A program made the position numbers and the translations under genes. From DAIDHZ01 sp965370365 (GTDB taxonomy: Bacteria; Chlamydiota; Chlamydiia; Chlamydiales; SM23-39), in contig CBDUSP010000021.1 in assembly GCA_965370365.1 (NCBI GenBank), positions 1 to 21,216 of the forward strand: a DNA stretch of 21,216 nt, in the 5' to 3' direction. The notes under the pieces were generated by a model, which saw nothing but the letters and a program-made list of their open reading frames with translations, ran no database searches and was not told the DNA's origin. Of the stretch, positions 6,170-13,056 are shown one piece after another (position 1 is the stretch's first letter; every line of letters starts with the position of its first letter).

Positions 6170-6865
6170 ATGCATGAATGTAACGACGAACTAATCAATC
6201 CACACAAACAAGCTCTTTCCGTTGACTCTTGGCGGCTTTTTCGTATTATCTCGGAGTTTGTCGATGGGTTTGAAACCATGACCTCTTTGGGGCCTTCTGT
6301 TGCCGTTTTCGGCTCCACAAACCAGCAGCCGCTTGAGAAAAAGTATTACGACTTGGCAGAAAAAATTGCCGAAAAAATCGTAGCCAAAGGATTTGGAGTG
6401 ATTACTGGCGGCGGACCTGGAATCATGGAGTGTGCCAATAAAGGCGCGCAAAAAGGGGGCGGCAAAAGCTGCGGTCTTTGTGTCAATCTTCCAGGAGAGG
6501 CGAAACCCAATTCTTACATCGATGAAAAATACCTCCTCAACTTTCGCTATTTCTTCGTCCGCAAAGTGATGTTTGTTCGCTACGCCCAAGCGTTTGTGGT
6601 TCTTCCGGGAGGGTTTGGAACACTCGATGAACTTTTCGAAGCGTTAACACTGCTACAAACAGGAAAAATTCAGCCGTTCCCCGTTTATCTTGCTGGGACA
6701 GACTATTGGAAAGGACTCATTGATTGGCTCAAAAGCACAGTCTTAAAACAGGGAAATATTAAGCAGCAAGACTTGGATTTAATCCGCCTTTCCGATGATC
6801 CCGATGAAATTGCAAATGGCATCGAAAGTCACTACAAAAAAACAAGAGCCATTGAGAATTTTTAA
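6170..6865 (+). CDS. LOG-family nucleotide 5'-monophosphate hydrolase
   Basis: This 231-residue Rossmann-fold protein belongs to the LOG (lysine decarboxylase-like, TIGR00730) family. Members release the base from nucleoside 5'-monophosphates, including cytokinin precursors in some organisms. GGGPGIME is at residues 80-87, the R131/K132 pair and the signature PGGFGTLDE at 146-154 are intact, so an active enzyme is likely. An N-terminal helix of about 40 residues precedes the fold. It starts 43 nt after the yitT-like gene and may be co-transcribed with it; a short CCCTT/AAGGG repeat lies in the gap. The ribosome-binding site is poor. Its 3' end faces the next minus-strand gene with only 14 nt between. 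In bacteria without plant contact, nucleotide salvage is the more likely role. Confidence 0.9.
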   Translation: MHECNDELINPHKQALSVDSWRLFRIISEFVDGFETMTSLGPSVAVFGSTNQQPLEKKYYDLAEKIAEKIVAKGFGVITGGGPGIMECANKGAQKGGGKSCGLCVNLPGEAKPNSYIDEKYLLNFRYFFVRKVMFVRYAQAFVVLPGGFGTLDELFEALTLLQTGKIQPFPVYLAGTDYWKGLIDWLKSTVLKQGNIKQQDLDLIRLSDDPDEIANGIESHYKKTRAIENF

Positions 6866-6879
6866 GGATGCATTGAACC

Positions 6880-7242
6880 CTACTTGAGACCTAAATGTAT
6901 TGCTACAATAGAAAGGCACCTGTGAGCAACACGAGCGGTTGCAGAAGACACCATAGAAGCAAACCCTGCAAGCGGGGGTAACAGAAGAACAGCTTTCAAC
7001 GCGTTCTCTTTAGTTTCCCCTCCGATGATGATTGGCAGAGCGACTACAGAAGCCAGAGCTGCCGCACCACTCGCTATGCTAATTGTCGCAGTGGCAATGC
7101 CCATACCACCAAAAAACTGAACAGATGTAAACCTCCTCCCAAAAGAAAGGTCTTGAGAATGTTGAGCTTCTCGATATGCCGGGTCTAATAGGTCTTCCCA
7201 AATATTAAATTTCTGTTCAACCACATACACTTCTGTTGACAT
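6880..7242 (-). CDS. Small protein with bilobed hydrophobic domain, Inc-like candidate
   Basis: This 120-residue protein matches no family I recognise. Residues 1-40 are hydrophilic. Residues 43-74 and 81-103 form two hydrophobic, Ala/Gly/Ile-rich segments separated by a short GETKEN turn, and the end is short and basic. Two closely spaced hydrophobic lobes of about 60 residues in total is the known shape of chlamydial inclusion-membrane (Inc) proteins. That match is by shape only. The gene is well supported: TAGAAT and TTGTAA promoter boxes, an AGGGGA ribosome-binding site 4 nt before the ATG, and a clean ORF. There is no cleavable signal peptide. An ordinary small inner-membrane protein is the alternative. 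Confidence 0.72.
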   Translation of the reverse strand: MSTEVYVVEQKFNIWEDLLDPAYREAQHSQDLSFGRRFTSVQFFGGMGIATATISIASGAAALASVVALPIIIGGETKENALKAVLLLPPLAGFASMVSSATARVAHRCLSIVAIHLGLK

Positions 7243-7272
7243 CGCTTCCCCTATTTCTTAAGTTTAGCGTAG

Positions 7273-7301
7273 ATTCTATAAGAAAGTTGTGTTTTTTACA
7301 A
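7273..7301 (-). promoter_or_regulatory. Promoter of the small membrane-protein gene
   Basis: On the minus strand, TTGTAA (7296-7301) and TAGAAT (7273-7278) are exactly 17 nt apart, with four and five of six consensus matches. The ribosome-binding site AGGGGA (7247-7252) follows about 20 nt downstream. Confidence 0.5.
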
Positions 7302-7384
7302 CAAGGGATTTTGGTTTTTTCATGGGTAATGCATTAAATTTTTTATTGACATTCTTTCGGAGCAAATGAATTGTTCAGTGTTTC

Positions 7385-8266
7385 CTAACGCATCGCGAAA
7401 GCAGCAGGAAGCAGCGCATTTAAGTACTCGCCATATTCATTTGAGTATCTTAAAGCATGCTTTTTCAACCTGTCTTGATCAATATATCCCTGCTTGTAAG
7501 CAATCTCCTCAATACAAGCGATCTTGATTCCTTGTCTTTCTTGAATCGTCTGAACAAATGAAGAGGCTTTTTGAAAAGAATCAAAGGTCCCTGCATCTAA
7601 CCAAGCATGGCCGACTCCAAGAGGCCTCACCTTCAAGTTTCCTTGATTTAGAAGCACACAATTGACATCAGTGATCTCTAGCTCCCCTCGGGGCGACGGG
7701 GTTAATGTTTTCGCAATTTCTACCGCCTCTGGACCATAAAAATAGAGCCCAGGCACTGCATAAGAAGACTTTGGATTTTGGGGTTTTTCTTCAATACTCA
7801 AAGCGCGCATGGTCTGATCAAATTCGACAACGCCGTAACGCGTTGGATCTTTGATCCGATATCCAAAAATCAGTCCACCCGTTTTTACCGCCATCCCTTC
7901 CTTCAAAATCGAAGGAAGATCATGCCCATAGAAAATATTGTCTCCCAAAATCAGCGCCAGAGGACTGCCCTTTAAAAAAGACCCCCCAATGATAAGAGCC
8001 TCTGCAATTCCTTTGGGCTTATTTTGAACCTTATAAGACAGTTTTAACCCGAGTGAAGAACCATCGCCCAAAAGCCGTTCAAATCGAACGACATCTTCCG
8101 GGCTTGAAATAATCAAAATCTCGCGAATTCCAGCAAGCATAAGCGTAGAGAGTGGGTAGTAGATCATCGGTTTATCATAAACAGGAAGGAGCTGCTTAGA
8201 AATCGCGAGCGTTGCAGGATAAAGCCTGGTCCCACTTCCCCCTGCTAGGATGATTCCTTTGGTCAT
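7385..8266 (-). CDS. rmlA: Glucose-1-phosphate thymidylyltransferase (RmlA/RfbA)
   Basis: This 293-residue cytosolic enzyme makes dTDP-glucose from glucose-1-phosphate and dTTP, the first step toward dTDP-rhamnose and related sugars. The nucleotide-binding GGSGTRL is at residues 9-15, K24 lies in SKQLLPV, the metal-binding Asp is in LGDN at 107-110, and the EEKP and HAWLDAGTFDS stretches are intact. Length is normal for the short RmlA form. It is the last gene of the operon and starts inside the accC stop (ATGA overlap), so the two are translationally coupled. The other rml genes (B, C, D) are not in this window, so the final sugar is unknown. No clear terminator follows. Confidence 0.95.
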   Translation of the reverse strand: MTKGIILAGGSGTRLYPATLAISKQLLPVYDKPMIYYPLSTLMLAGIREILIISSPEDVVRFERLLGDGSSLGLKLSYKVQNKPKGIAEALIIGGSFLKGSPLALILGDNIFYGHDLPSILKEGMAVKTGGLIFGYRIKDPTRYGVVEFDQTMRALSIEEKPQNPKSSYAVPGLYFYGPEAVEIAKTLTPSPRGELEITDVNCVLLNQGNLKVRPLGVGHAWLDAGTFDSFQKASSFVQTIQERQGIKIACIEEIAYKQGYIDQDRLKKHALRYSNEYGEYLNALLPAAFAMR

Positions 8267-9615
8267 ATAAACTCACAACCCTCACTCATCCACTGATCAA
8301 TTGTGTTGATCGTGTAATCATGCGTTAAGAATTTTTCGTTTTGCAACATGAACTGGTGGAAGGGAATCGTTGAGTGAACTCCCATGATGTGAAACTCTCT
8401 TAAAGCTCTTTTGGCATGGGCAATCGCCTCAGTGCGATCTTTGCCTTTGACAATCAGCTTTGCAATCATTGAATCATAGTTCGGAGGGATTTTATAGCCT
8501 TGATAGCATGCACTGTCTACGCGAACATTTGGGCCACCAGGTGCCACATACTGCTCTAGAGTGCCTGGTGATGGAGCAAAGTTATTTGCTGGGTTCTCTG
8601 CGTTAATGCGAAATTCAAAAACATGTCCAGTGCATACAACATCTTTTTGTTCTACACAGAGCTTTTTCCCTTCAGCAATTCGGAGTTGTTCTTTTACGAG
8701 ATCCACTCCCGTAAGCTCTTCAGTAACTGTGTGCTCTACTTGGATGCGCGTGTTTACTTCCATGAAGTAGTAATTTCCCTCTGCATCAAGCAAAAACTCA
8801 ACTGTTCCAACAGATGTGTACCCAGCAGCTTTCACAAGAGCAACGGCACTCTCCCCAATTTTTTTACGCATCGCATCTGTTAGCTTTGGACTTGGAGCTT
8901 CTTCAATAAGCTTTTGGCGCCGTCTTTGAATCGAACAGTCCCTTTCATAGAGATAGACATAGTTTCCATGTGTATCACCCATGATTTGCATCTCGATGTG
9001 CCGCGGATTGACGACCATCTTTTCAAGATATACATCAGGATTCCCAAAACTCACATCGGCTTCTGTTCGCGCTGCAACAAACTTTTGCGCAAAATCGTTT
9101 TCGTTGTACGCAATGCGAATTCCTTTTCCACCGCCACCTGCAGACGCTTTAATAAAAATGGGGAAACCAAATTTTTTCGCTTCCTTAAGACCTTCCTCTA
9201 CATTGCGAACGATCCCATCAGATCCCGGAATAACAGGACATTTCACGCTCTTTGCAGTTTTCTTTGCCTGCGCCTTATCACCTAAAAGGGAAATTGTTTT
9301 GGATGTTGGACCAATGAATTTGATTCCAGAGCTCTCACAAATTTTTACAAAGTTCGCATTTTCACTTAAAAAACCATAGCCAGGATGAATCGCATCTGCG
9401 CCAGTCACTTCGCAAGCAGCAAGTAAATTTGGGATTTTTAAATACGATTGGGCTGAAGGCGGCTCTCCAATACAGACGGATTCATCTGCATGATACACAT
9501 GCATAGCATCTGCATCTGCTTTTGAATACACAGCAACGGTCTTAAGCCCTAAGTCATGACACGCGCGAATGATGCGGACAGCAATCTCTCCGCGATTGGC
9601 AATCAACACTTTCAT
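8263..9615 (-). CDS. accC: Biotin carboxylase subunit of acetyl-CoA carboxylase
   Basis: This 450-residue ATP-grasp enzyme carboxylates the biotin on AccB, using ATP and bicarbonate, for fatty-acid synthesis. It begins with the typical KVLIANRGEIAVRIIRA; K116 is in GDKAQAK, the glycine-rich loop GGGGKG is at 161-165, ERDCSIQRRRQK is at 224-235 and EVNTRIQVEH at 286-295. Length is the family norm. Its ATG overlaps the accB stop (ATGA), and its own stop overlaps the rmlA start in the same way, so it is tightly coupled on both sides. It acts with AccB and with AccA/AccD, which are not in this window. Confidence 0.97.
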   Translation of the reverse strand: MKVLIANRGEIAVRIIRACHDLGLKTVAVYSKADADAMHVYHADESVCIGEPPSAQSYLKIPNLLAACEVTGADAIHPGYGFLSENANFVKICESSGIKFIGPTSKTISLLGDKAQAKKTAKSVKCPVIPGSDGIVRNVEEGLKEAKKFGFPIFIKASAGGGGKGIRIAYNENDFAQKFVAARTEADVSFGNPDVYLEKMVVNPRHIEMQIMGDTHGNYVYLYERDCSIQRRRQKLIEEAPSPKLTDAMRKKIGESAVALVKAAGYTSVGTVEFLLDAEGNYYFMEVNTRIQVEHTVTEELTGVDLVKEQLRIAEGKKLCVEQKDVVCTGHVFEFRINAENPANNFAPSPGTLEQYVAPGGPNVRVDSACYQGYKIPPNYDSMIAKLIVKGKDRTEAIAHAKRALREFHIMGVHSTIPFHQFMLQNEKFLTHDYTINTIDQWMSEGCEFI

Positions 9616-10028
9616 GGGATGACTCGAAAAAGACGCGATCCAAATTCGATCGCTTGCCCATTATGAGAAATGATCTCAGCAACCGTTCCATTCACTCCCG
9701 CTTTGACCTCGTTCATCACCTTCATCGCCTCAATAATGCAAACAACAGTCCCTTCATTGATCGTATCGCCTACTTTCACAAAAGGAGGATGATCGGGCGC
9801 TGCTGCCGCATAAAACGTTCCCACCATCGGAGAGGTGACAAAAGACCCCGCAGTTTCTTCTTTGGGCTTTTGAGGAGCCGCACACTCTTCCATAATAGGC
9901 TGTGCAACGGGGGCTGGAATAGACTGTTTTTCAAGGTGAATCTCAAAATCGCCTTTTTTATAAACGATCTTGTGAAGCTTTGATTCCTCAAGCTCGGTCA
10001 TTAACTTCTTGATCTCATCAATTTCCAT
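9612..10028 (-). CDS. accB: Biotin carboxyl carrier protein
   Basis: This 138-residue carrier subunit of acetyl-CoA carboxylase has a helical N-terminus (1-35), a Pro/Ala-rich flexible linker (about 36-62) and a biotinyl domain (63-138). The biotinylated lysine is K103 in EAMKVMNE; the usual EAMKM is EAMKV here, a tolerated variant. SPMVGTFY at 66-73 is standard. The reading frame extends upstream to an ATG at 10052 inside efp, but ATG 10028 is preferred: AAAGGG lies 6 nt upstream and the protein then starts with the normal MEIDEIKKL. It begins right after the efp stop (10030) and overlaps accC. Confidence 0.96.
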   Translation of the reverse strand: MEIDEIKKLMTELEESKLHKIVYKKGDFEIHLEKQSIPAPVAQPIMEECAAPQKPKEETAGSFVTSPMVGTFYAAAAPDHPPFVKVGDTINEGTVVCIIEAMKVMNEVKAGVNGTVAEIISHNGQAIEFGSRLFRVIP

Positions 10029-10029
10029 G

Positions 10030-10575
10030 CTACACCCTTTGAATGAACTCATTTGTGTGCGTATCTACTTTAACTACATCGCCACTTTCGATGAATAAGG
10101 GAACTTCGATCTTCGCACCTGTTTCTAAAACTGCTTTTTTTGTGGTCGCTCCAGGAATTGGACTTTCCACTTTTACAACCATGATCTCAAGAAACTGTGG
10201 GAGTTCGACACCAAAAATAGCCTCTCCGTAAAACATCGCTTTTACGGGGATCCCCTCTTTTAGATAGTTCACTTTTTCAGAAAGAATCTGAGAAGAAACA
10301 AGAATCTGCTCTAACGTTCCAACATCCAAAAAGAGATACTCTTTCCCCTCTGGATATAAAAACTCTAATGATTTCTCGATTAAAGAAACCTCATCAATTG
10401 CCTGGTCGGGCTTAAAATTCTTTTCGATCAAGGATTCATCAACGAGATTCCTCAATTTGGTCTTGATAAAGGGTGTTCCCTTAGCAACCGTTACTTTGAC
10501 ACTCGACTCAACACGATAAATTTTTTTATCTAGATTTAAGGTCATTCCTGGAGTGATTTGATTTGCCGTAGTCAT
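10030..10575 (-). CDS. efp: Translation elongation factor P
   Basis: This 181-residue three-domain factor helps ribosomes through polyproline stretches. The N-terminal KOW-like domain carries the tip loop TVAKGTPF, with K32 at the position that is modified in many EF-Ps. Domain II/III features such as the final THTNEFIQRV fit the family. Because the tip residue is lysine, lysylation, another lysine modification or none is possible; the arginine rhamnosylation seen in some species is not. Its ATG overlaps the stop of the HAD gene (ATGA), and accB follows directly. The efp-accB-accC order agrees with my recollection of Chlamydia. Some chlamydiae carry two EF-P paralogues, so which one this is cannot be settled here. 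Confidence 0.96.
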   Translation of the reverse strand: MTTANQITPGMTLNLDKKIYRVESSVKVTVAKGTPFIKTKLRNLVDESLIEKNFKPDQAIDEVSLIEKSLEFLYPEGKEYLFLDVGTLEQILVSSQILSEKVNYLKEGIPVKAMFYGEAIFGVELPQFLEIMVVKVESPIPGATTKKAVLETGAKIEVPLFIESGDVVKVDTHTNEFIQRV

Positions 10576-11228
10576 TGTATAATTTCCTTTAGTTCACTAA
10601 GGTCCTTGATGGAATGATCGATCCATTCCTCTTTCACGCAAAAAGCGCCCCTTCCCCATCGCATATGAACTGTATTAAACCCCAAATCAAAAGCAGGCCT
10701 TAAATCCGTCTCAATACGATCGCCGCAGACCCATACCTCTTTAGGAGAGACTGAAAAAATTTCTTGAATCTCCTCGTAAGCAATCTTTTTTCTTGGGCCT
10801 TTAAGGACTTTAATCATACTAAACATGGACCTATCAATACCAGCTTTTTTCAGCTTCTCTTCCTGGAAGGGCGAGTACCCCACTGTAACAAGAGCAACCT
10901 TTCCTTCGGAGCAAAAATGCTCCAAAACTTCTTTTGCATGAGGCGTCATCGGAACCTTAAAAGTCTCTGGCAAGGGAGATGTTAACGCTACAAGCGCCTC
11001 TTCAATTTGCTTGTCATTGGCGCGTGTAGCCTTTGCAAAAGAGCAAAAAGCCTCTTTAGATCTCAGGTGAGTCTGGTTTTTCTTTAAGAGATCTGCGTAA
11101 GCATGGGCAACATCGGGAATTGTAACCCCGGAGGCAATGAGCGCGCCTAAGCACTCTTTCAGCTTGAAGGGAGTAATCGCTCCGGATGTGTCAATCAGGG
11201 TGTCGTCAAGATCAAAGATGATTAACAA
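10572..11228 (-). CDS. HAD-superfamily phosphatase-like hydrolase
   Basis: This 218-residue cytosolic protein has the HAD catalytic set: DLDDT at residues 6-10 (nucleophile D6, acid D8), the motif II Thr at T115 in LVTVGYS, the K147/K148 region for motif III and CGDRIETD at 168-175 (D170, D175) for motif IV. A helical cap lies between motif I and about residue 90. The substrate is unknown; a small phosphorylated metabolite is likely. The start is a TTG (11226-11228), because two TGA codons lie just upstream in frame and no Met occurs before the nucleophile motif. The gene begins 17 nt inside yvcK, with AGGAG about 10 nt upstream, and its stop overlaps the efp ATG. Such coupling suggests low, linked expression. 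Confidence 0.88.
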   Translation of the reverse strand: MLIIFDLDDTLIDTSGAITPFKLKECLGALIASGVTIPDVAHAYADLLKKNQTHLRSKEAFCSFAKATRANDKQIEEALVALTSPLPETFKVPMTPHAKEVLEHFCSEGKVALVTVGYSPFQEEKLKKAGIDRSMFSMIKVLKGPRKKIAYEEIQEIFSVSPKEVWVCGDRIETDLRPAFDLGFNTVHMRWGRGAFCVKEEWIDHSIKDLSELKEIIQ

Positions 11229-12189
11229 TCTTCATCAACTCCTGAGCTAGTTTGTCCGAATCATGACGAATCAAGTTTCTTCGTAAAAGGTCTTTCTTTT
11301 TCTCTCTTGCAAGCGAACCGATCATGCGCGCGCCTAAGATACGATCATCGTCCAAATCATTTTCGACAAGATCCCCCTCATTTGCATACTCATCAATCAG
11401 TTCTTTCGGTGGTTTTTCCACGTTAATCAAAATATGATCAAAAATATCTTTTCCCAAAAACTGAATAAGCTCTTTTAGGTAGTGACTTGTCTTGTATCCA
11501 GCTGTCTGTCCTTTTCGATTCATCAGGTTTAGAACAAACACTTTGCGAGCAGTTGACTTGCAAATGGCATCGCTCACTCCCTCGACAAGCAAATTTGGAA
11601 TGAGTGAAGTATGAAGCCCCCCAGGACCAAGGACAATTAAATCAGCAGAGTGAATTTCCTCAATCACCTTTGGATTCACTGTAGGATAAGGCTCTAAGTA
11701 AATGCTCTTGTATCCTCTTTCGAGATCCTGAGAAAGATACACCTCTCGCTCCCCTTCCAAGACCTTCTGGTTGTTTAAAACCATCTTTAGACGGACCTGA
11801 TTCATCGTCACAGGAAGGACTTTTCCATTGATGTATAAAATCTTTCCAGCTTCTTCAACAGCCTTCTCAAAGCTTCCCGTGACCTTTTCTAAAGCAGAAA
11901 GAAGCAAATTCCCAAAAGAGTGGCCGCCAAGTCCCCCGTTTTCAAAACGATAGTTCATTAAAGAGCGCATCAGATGCGTGGAGTCAGAAAGAGCAACAAG
12001 ACACTGCCGCACATCGCCGGGAGGAAGAACGCCAAGCTCATCACGCAAAACCCCCGTGCTCCCCCCGTCATCTGCCATGGAGACAACCGCAGTCAGATCT
12101 AAGGCGTATTTTTTAAGCCCTGTTAAGACGACAAAGTTTCCTGTCCCCCCACCTACAACAACCACTTTTTTGGGCTTACTTTTGGTCAT
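11212..12189 (-). CDS. YvcK/GlmR-like UDP-sugar-binding protein (CofD-like fold)
   Basis: This 325-residue protein belongs to the YvcK (gluconeogenesis factor, GlmR, CofD-like) family. In Bacillus this protein binds UDP-GlcNAc, influences cell-wall precursor supply and is needed on gluconeogenic carbon. The nucleotide-binding GGGTG is at residues 13-17, SMADDGGSTGVLR at 37-49, PPGDVRQCL at 56-64, and HSFGNLLL near residue 90. Length is normal. ATG overlaps the rpe stop. It sits between rpe and efp, where Chlamydia as I recall has the two adjacent, so it and the HAD gene look like an insertion, or a retained ancestral state lost in Chlamydia. The regulatory role is inferred from the family. 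Confidence 0.9.
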   Translation of the reverse strand: MTKSKPKKVVVVGGGTGNFVVLTGLKKYALDLTAVVSMADDGGSTGVLRDELGVLPPGDVRQCLVALSDSTHLMRSLMNYRFENGGLGGHSFGNLLLSALEKVTGSFEKAVEEAGKILYINGKVLPVTMNQVRLKMVLNNQKVLEGEREVYLSQDLERGYKSIYLEPYPTVNPKVIEEIHSADLIVLGPGGLHTSLIPNLLVEGVSDAICKSTARKVFVLNLMNRKGQTAGYKTSHYLKELIQFLGKDIFDHILINVEKPPKELIDEYANEGDLVENDLDDDRILGARMIGSLAREKKKDLLRRNLIRHDSDKLAQELMKIVNHL

Positions 12190-12887
12190 ACAGAGTCCCG
12201 TAAAAGCTGAACTCCCTTCCCAAGCGACTGTTCCTTAAAGACATAGCTTCCGCTTACTAAGACATTTGCCCCGGCATCGACGCACAAAGGAGCCGTCTCA
12301 TCGGTAATTCCGCCATCGACCTGAATGTCAAAGGGCGGCAAAGTCCCTTTTTCTGGAATGACGCCTCCCTGACGAATTCCACGATGCTCACACGCCTGGC
12401 GCGTAAAGCGAACTTTTTCAAGCATCTCACCCATAAATGCCTGTCCCCCAAAGCCAGGGCTGACCGTCATAATGAGCACCATATCACACATTGTTAGGTA
12501 CTTAGGGATCATCTCAAAAGAAGTCTCCGGACGGAACGCAAGACCTGCCTTCTTATCACAGCGCCGAATGTATCCAAGAGTCTCTTCGATATCCTCCGTA
12601 GCTTCAAAGTGAAAAGTAACTCGATCGGCACCCGCTTGAATAAACTGCTCGATGTACTCGAACGGATTATACATCATTAAGTGGACATCCAAAAAAAGAT
12701 TTGTCGATCGATTGATCGCAGCAACGGCTTTTGGCCCCAACGTCAAGTTTGGGACAAAATGACCATCCATGATGTCGATGTGGATCCCGTCTGCGCCGGA
12801 ATCTTCAAGGCGCTTTGCCTCACCTGCAAGATTTCCGAAATCCCCCGACAAAATAGAAGGAAAAATTTGAATTTGATTCTCGGCCAT
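12186..12887 (-). CDS. rpe: Ribulose-phosphate 3-epimerase
   Basis: This 233-residue TIM-barrel enzyme interconverts ribulose-5-phosphate and xylulose-5-phosphate in the pentose phosphate pathway. Catalytic and metal residues are in place: H36 and D38 in GIHIDIMDGHFVPN, H69 in LDVHLM, D191 in FDIQVDGGI, and the phosphate loops VSPGFGGQ (142-149) and VSGS. Compared with E. coli Rpe it has about 13 extra residues around IRQGGVIPEKGTLPP (171-185). ATG 12887 gives the normal N-terminus (IFPSILSGDF). A GTG at 12926 would add 13 residues but overlaps the candidate -35 box. It is the first gene of the seven-gene operon and ends overlapping yvcK. Confidence 0.95.
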   Translation of the reverse strand: MAENQIQIFPSILSGDFGNLAGEAKRLEDSGADGIHIDIMDGHFVPNLTLGPKAVAAINRSTNLFLDVHLMMYNPFEYIEQFIQAGADRVTFHFEATEDIEETLGYIRRCDKKAGLAFRPETSFEMIPKYLTMCDMVLIMTVSPGFGGQAFMGEMLEKVRFTRQACEHRGIRQGGVIPEKGTLPPFDIQVDGGITDETAPLCVDAGANVLVSGSYVFKEQSLGKGVQLLRDSV

Positions 12888-12898
12888 AATACTCAAAA

Positions 12899-12928
12899 TG
12901 TATACCCGAGAAGAGAGGTTCTGCACAA
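12899..12928 (-). promoter_or_regulatory. Candidate promoter of the rpe operon
   Basis: On the minus strand, TTGTGC (12923-12928) and TATACA (12899-12904) are 18 nt apart. The -35 match is weak (three of six). Transcription would start about 5 nt before the rpe ATG, so the mRNA would be nearly leaderless; the only ribosome-binding hint is a GAG in between. Confidence 0.35.
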
Positions 12929-12995
12929 GATTGTTTTGAAAAAGGACCCTTCGGACCCGCTCAAAAAATCTTTACTATATACTCACAACTATCAG

Positions 12996-13051
12996 TTGAG
13001 TTAATAATGAATATTAGTGTATAATATAGTCATTATAAAAATAAAAAGAGG
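12996..13051 (+). promoter_or_regulatory. Promoter and ribosome-binding site of the 13057 gene
   Basis: TTGAGT at 12996-13001 and a perfect TATAAT at 13020-13025 are 18 nt apart. AGAGG at 13047-13051 lies 5 nt before the ATG. A CAACT/AGTTG inverted repeat with a 3-nt loop (12986-12998) overlaps the -35 box and could be an operator, though it is short. Confidence 0.6.
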
Positions 13052-13056
13052 TTAAT

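Noticed and set aside
7346..7351. Perfect TTGACA on the plus strand
   Set aside because: No -10 element at 16-18 nt and no plus-strand gene downstream.
7385..10575. Possible link between rmlA and EF-P rhamnosylation
   Set aside because: Rhamnosylated EF-P has arginine at the tip; here it is lysine (K32), and no EarP-like gene or rmlBCD is present in the window.
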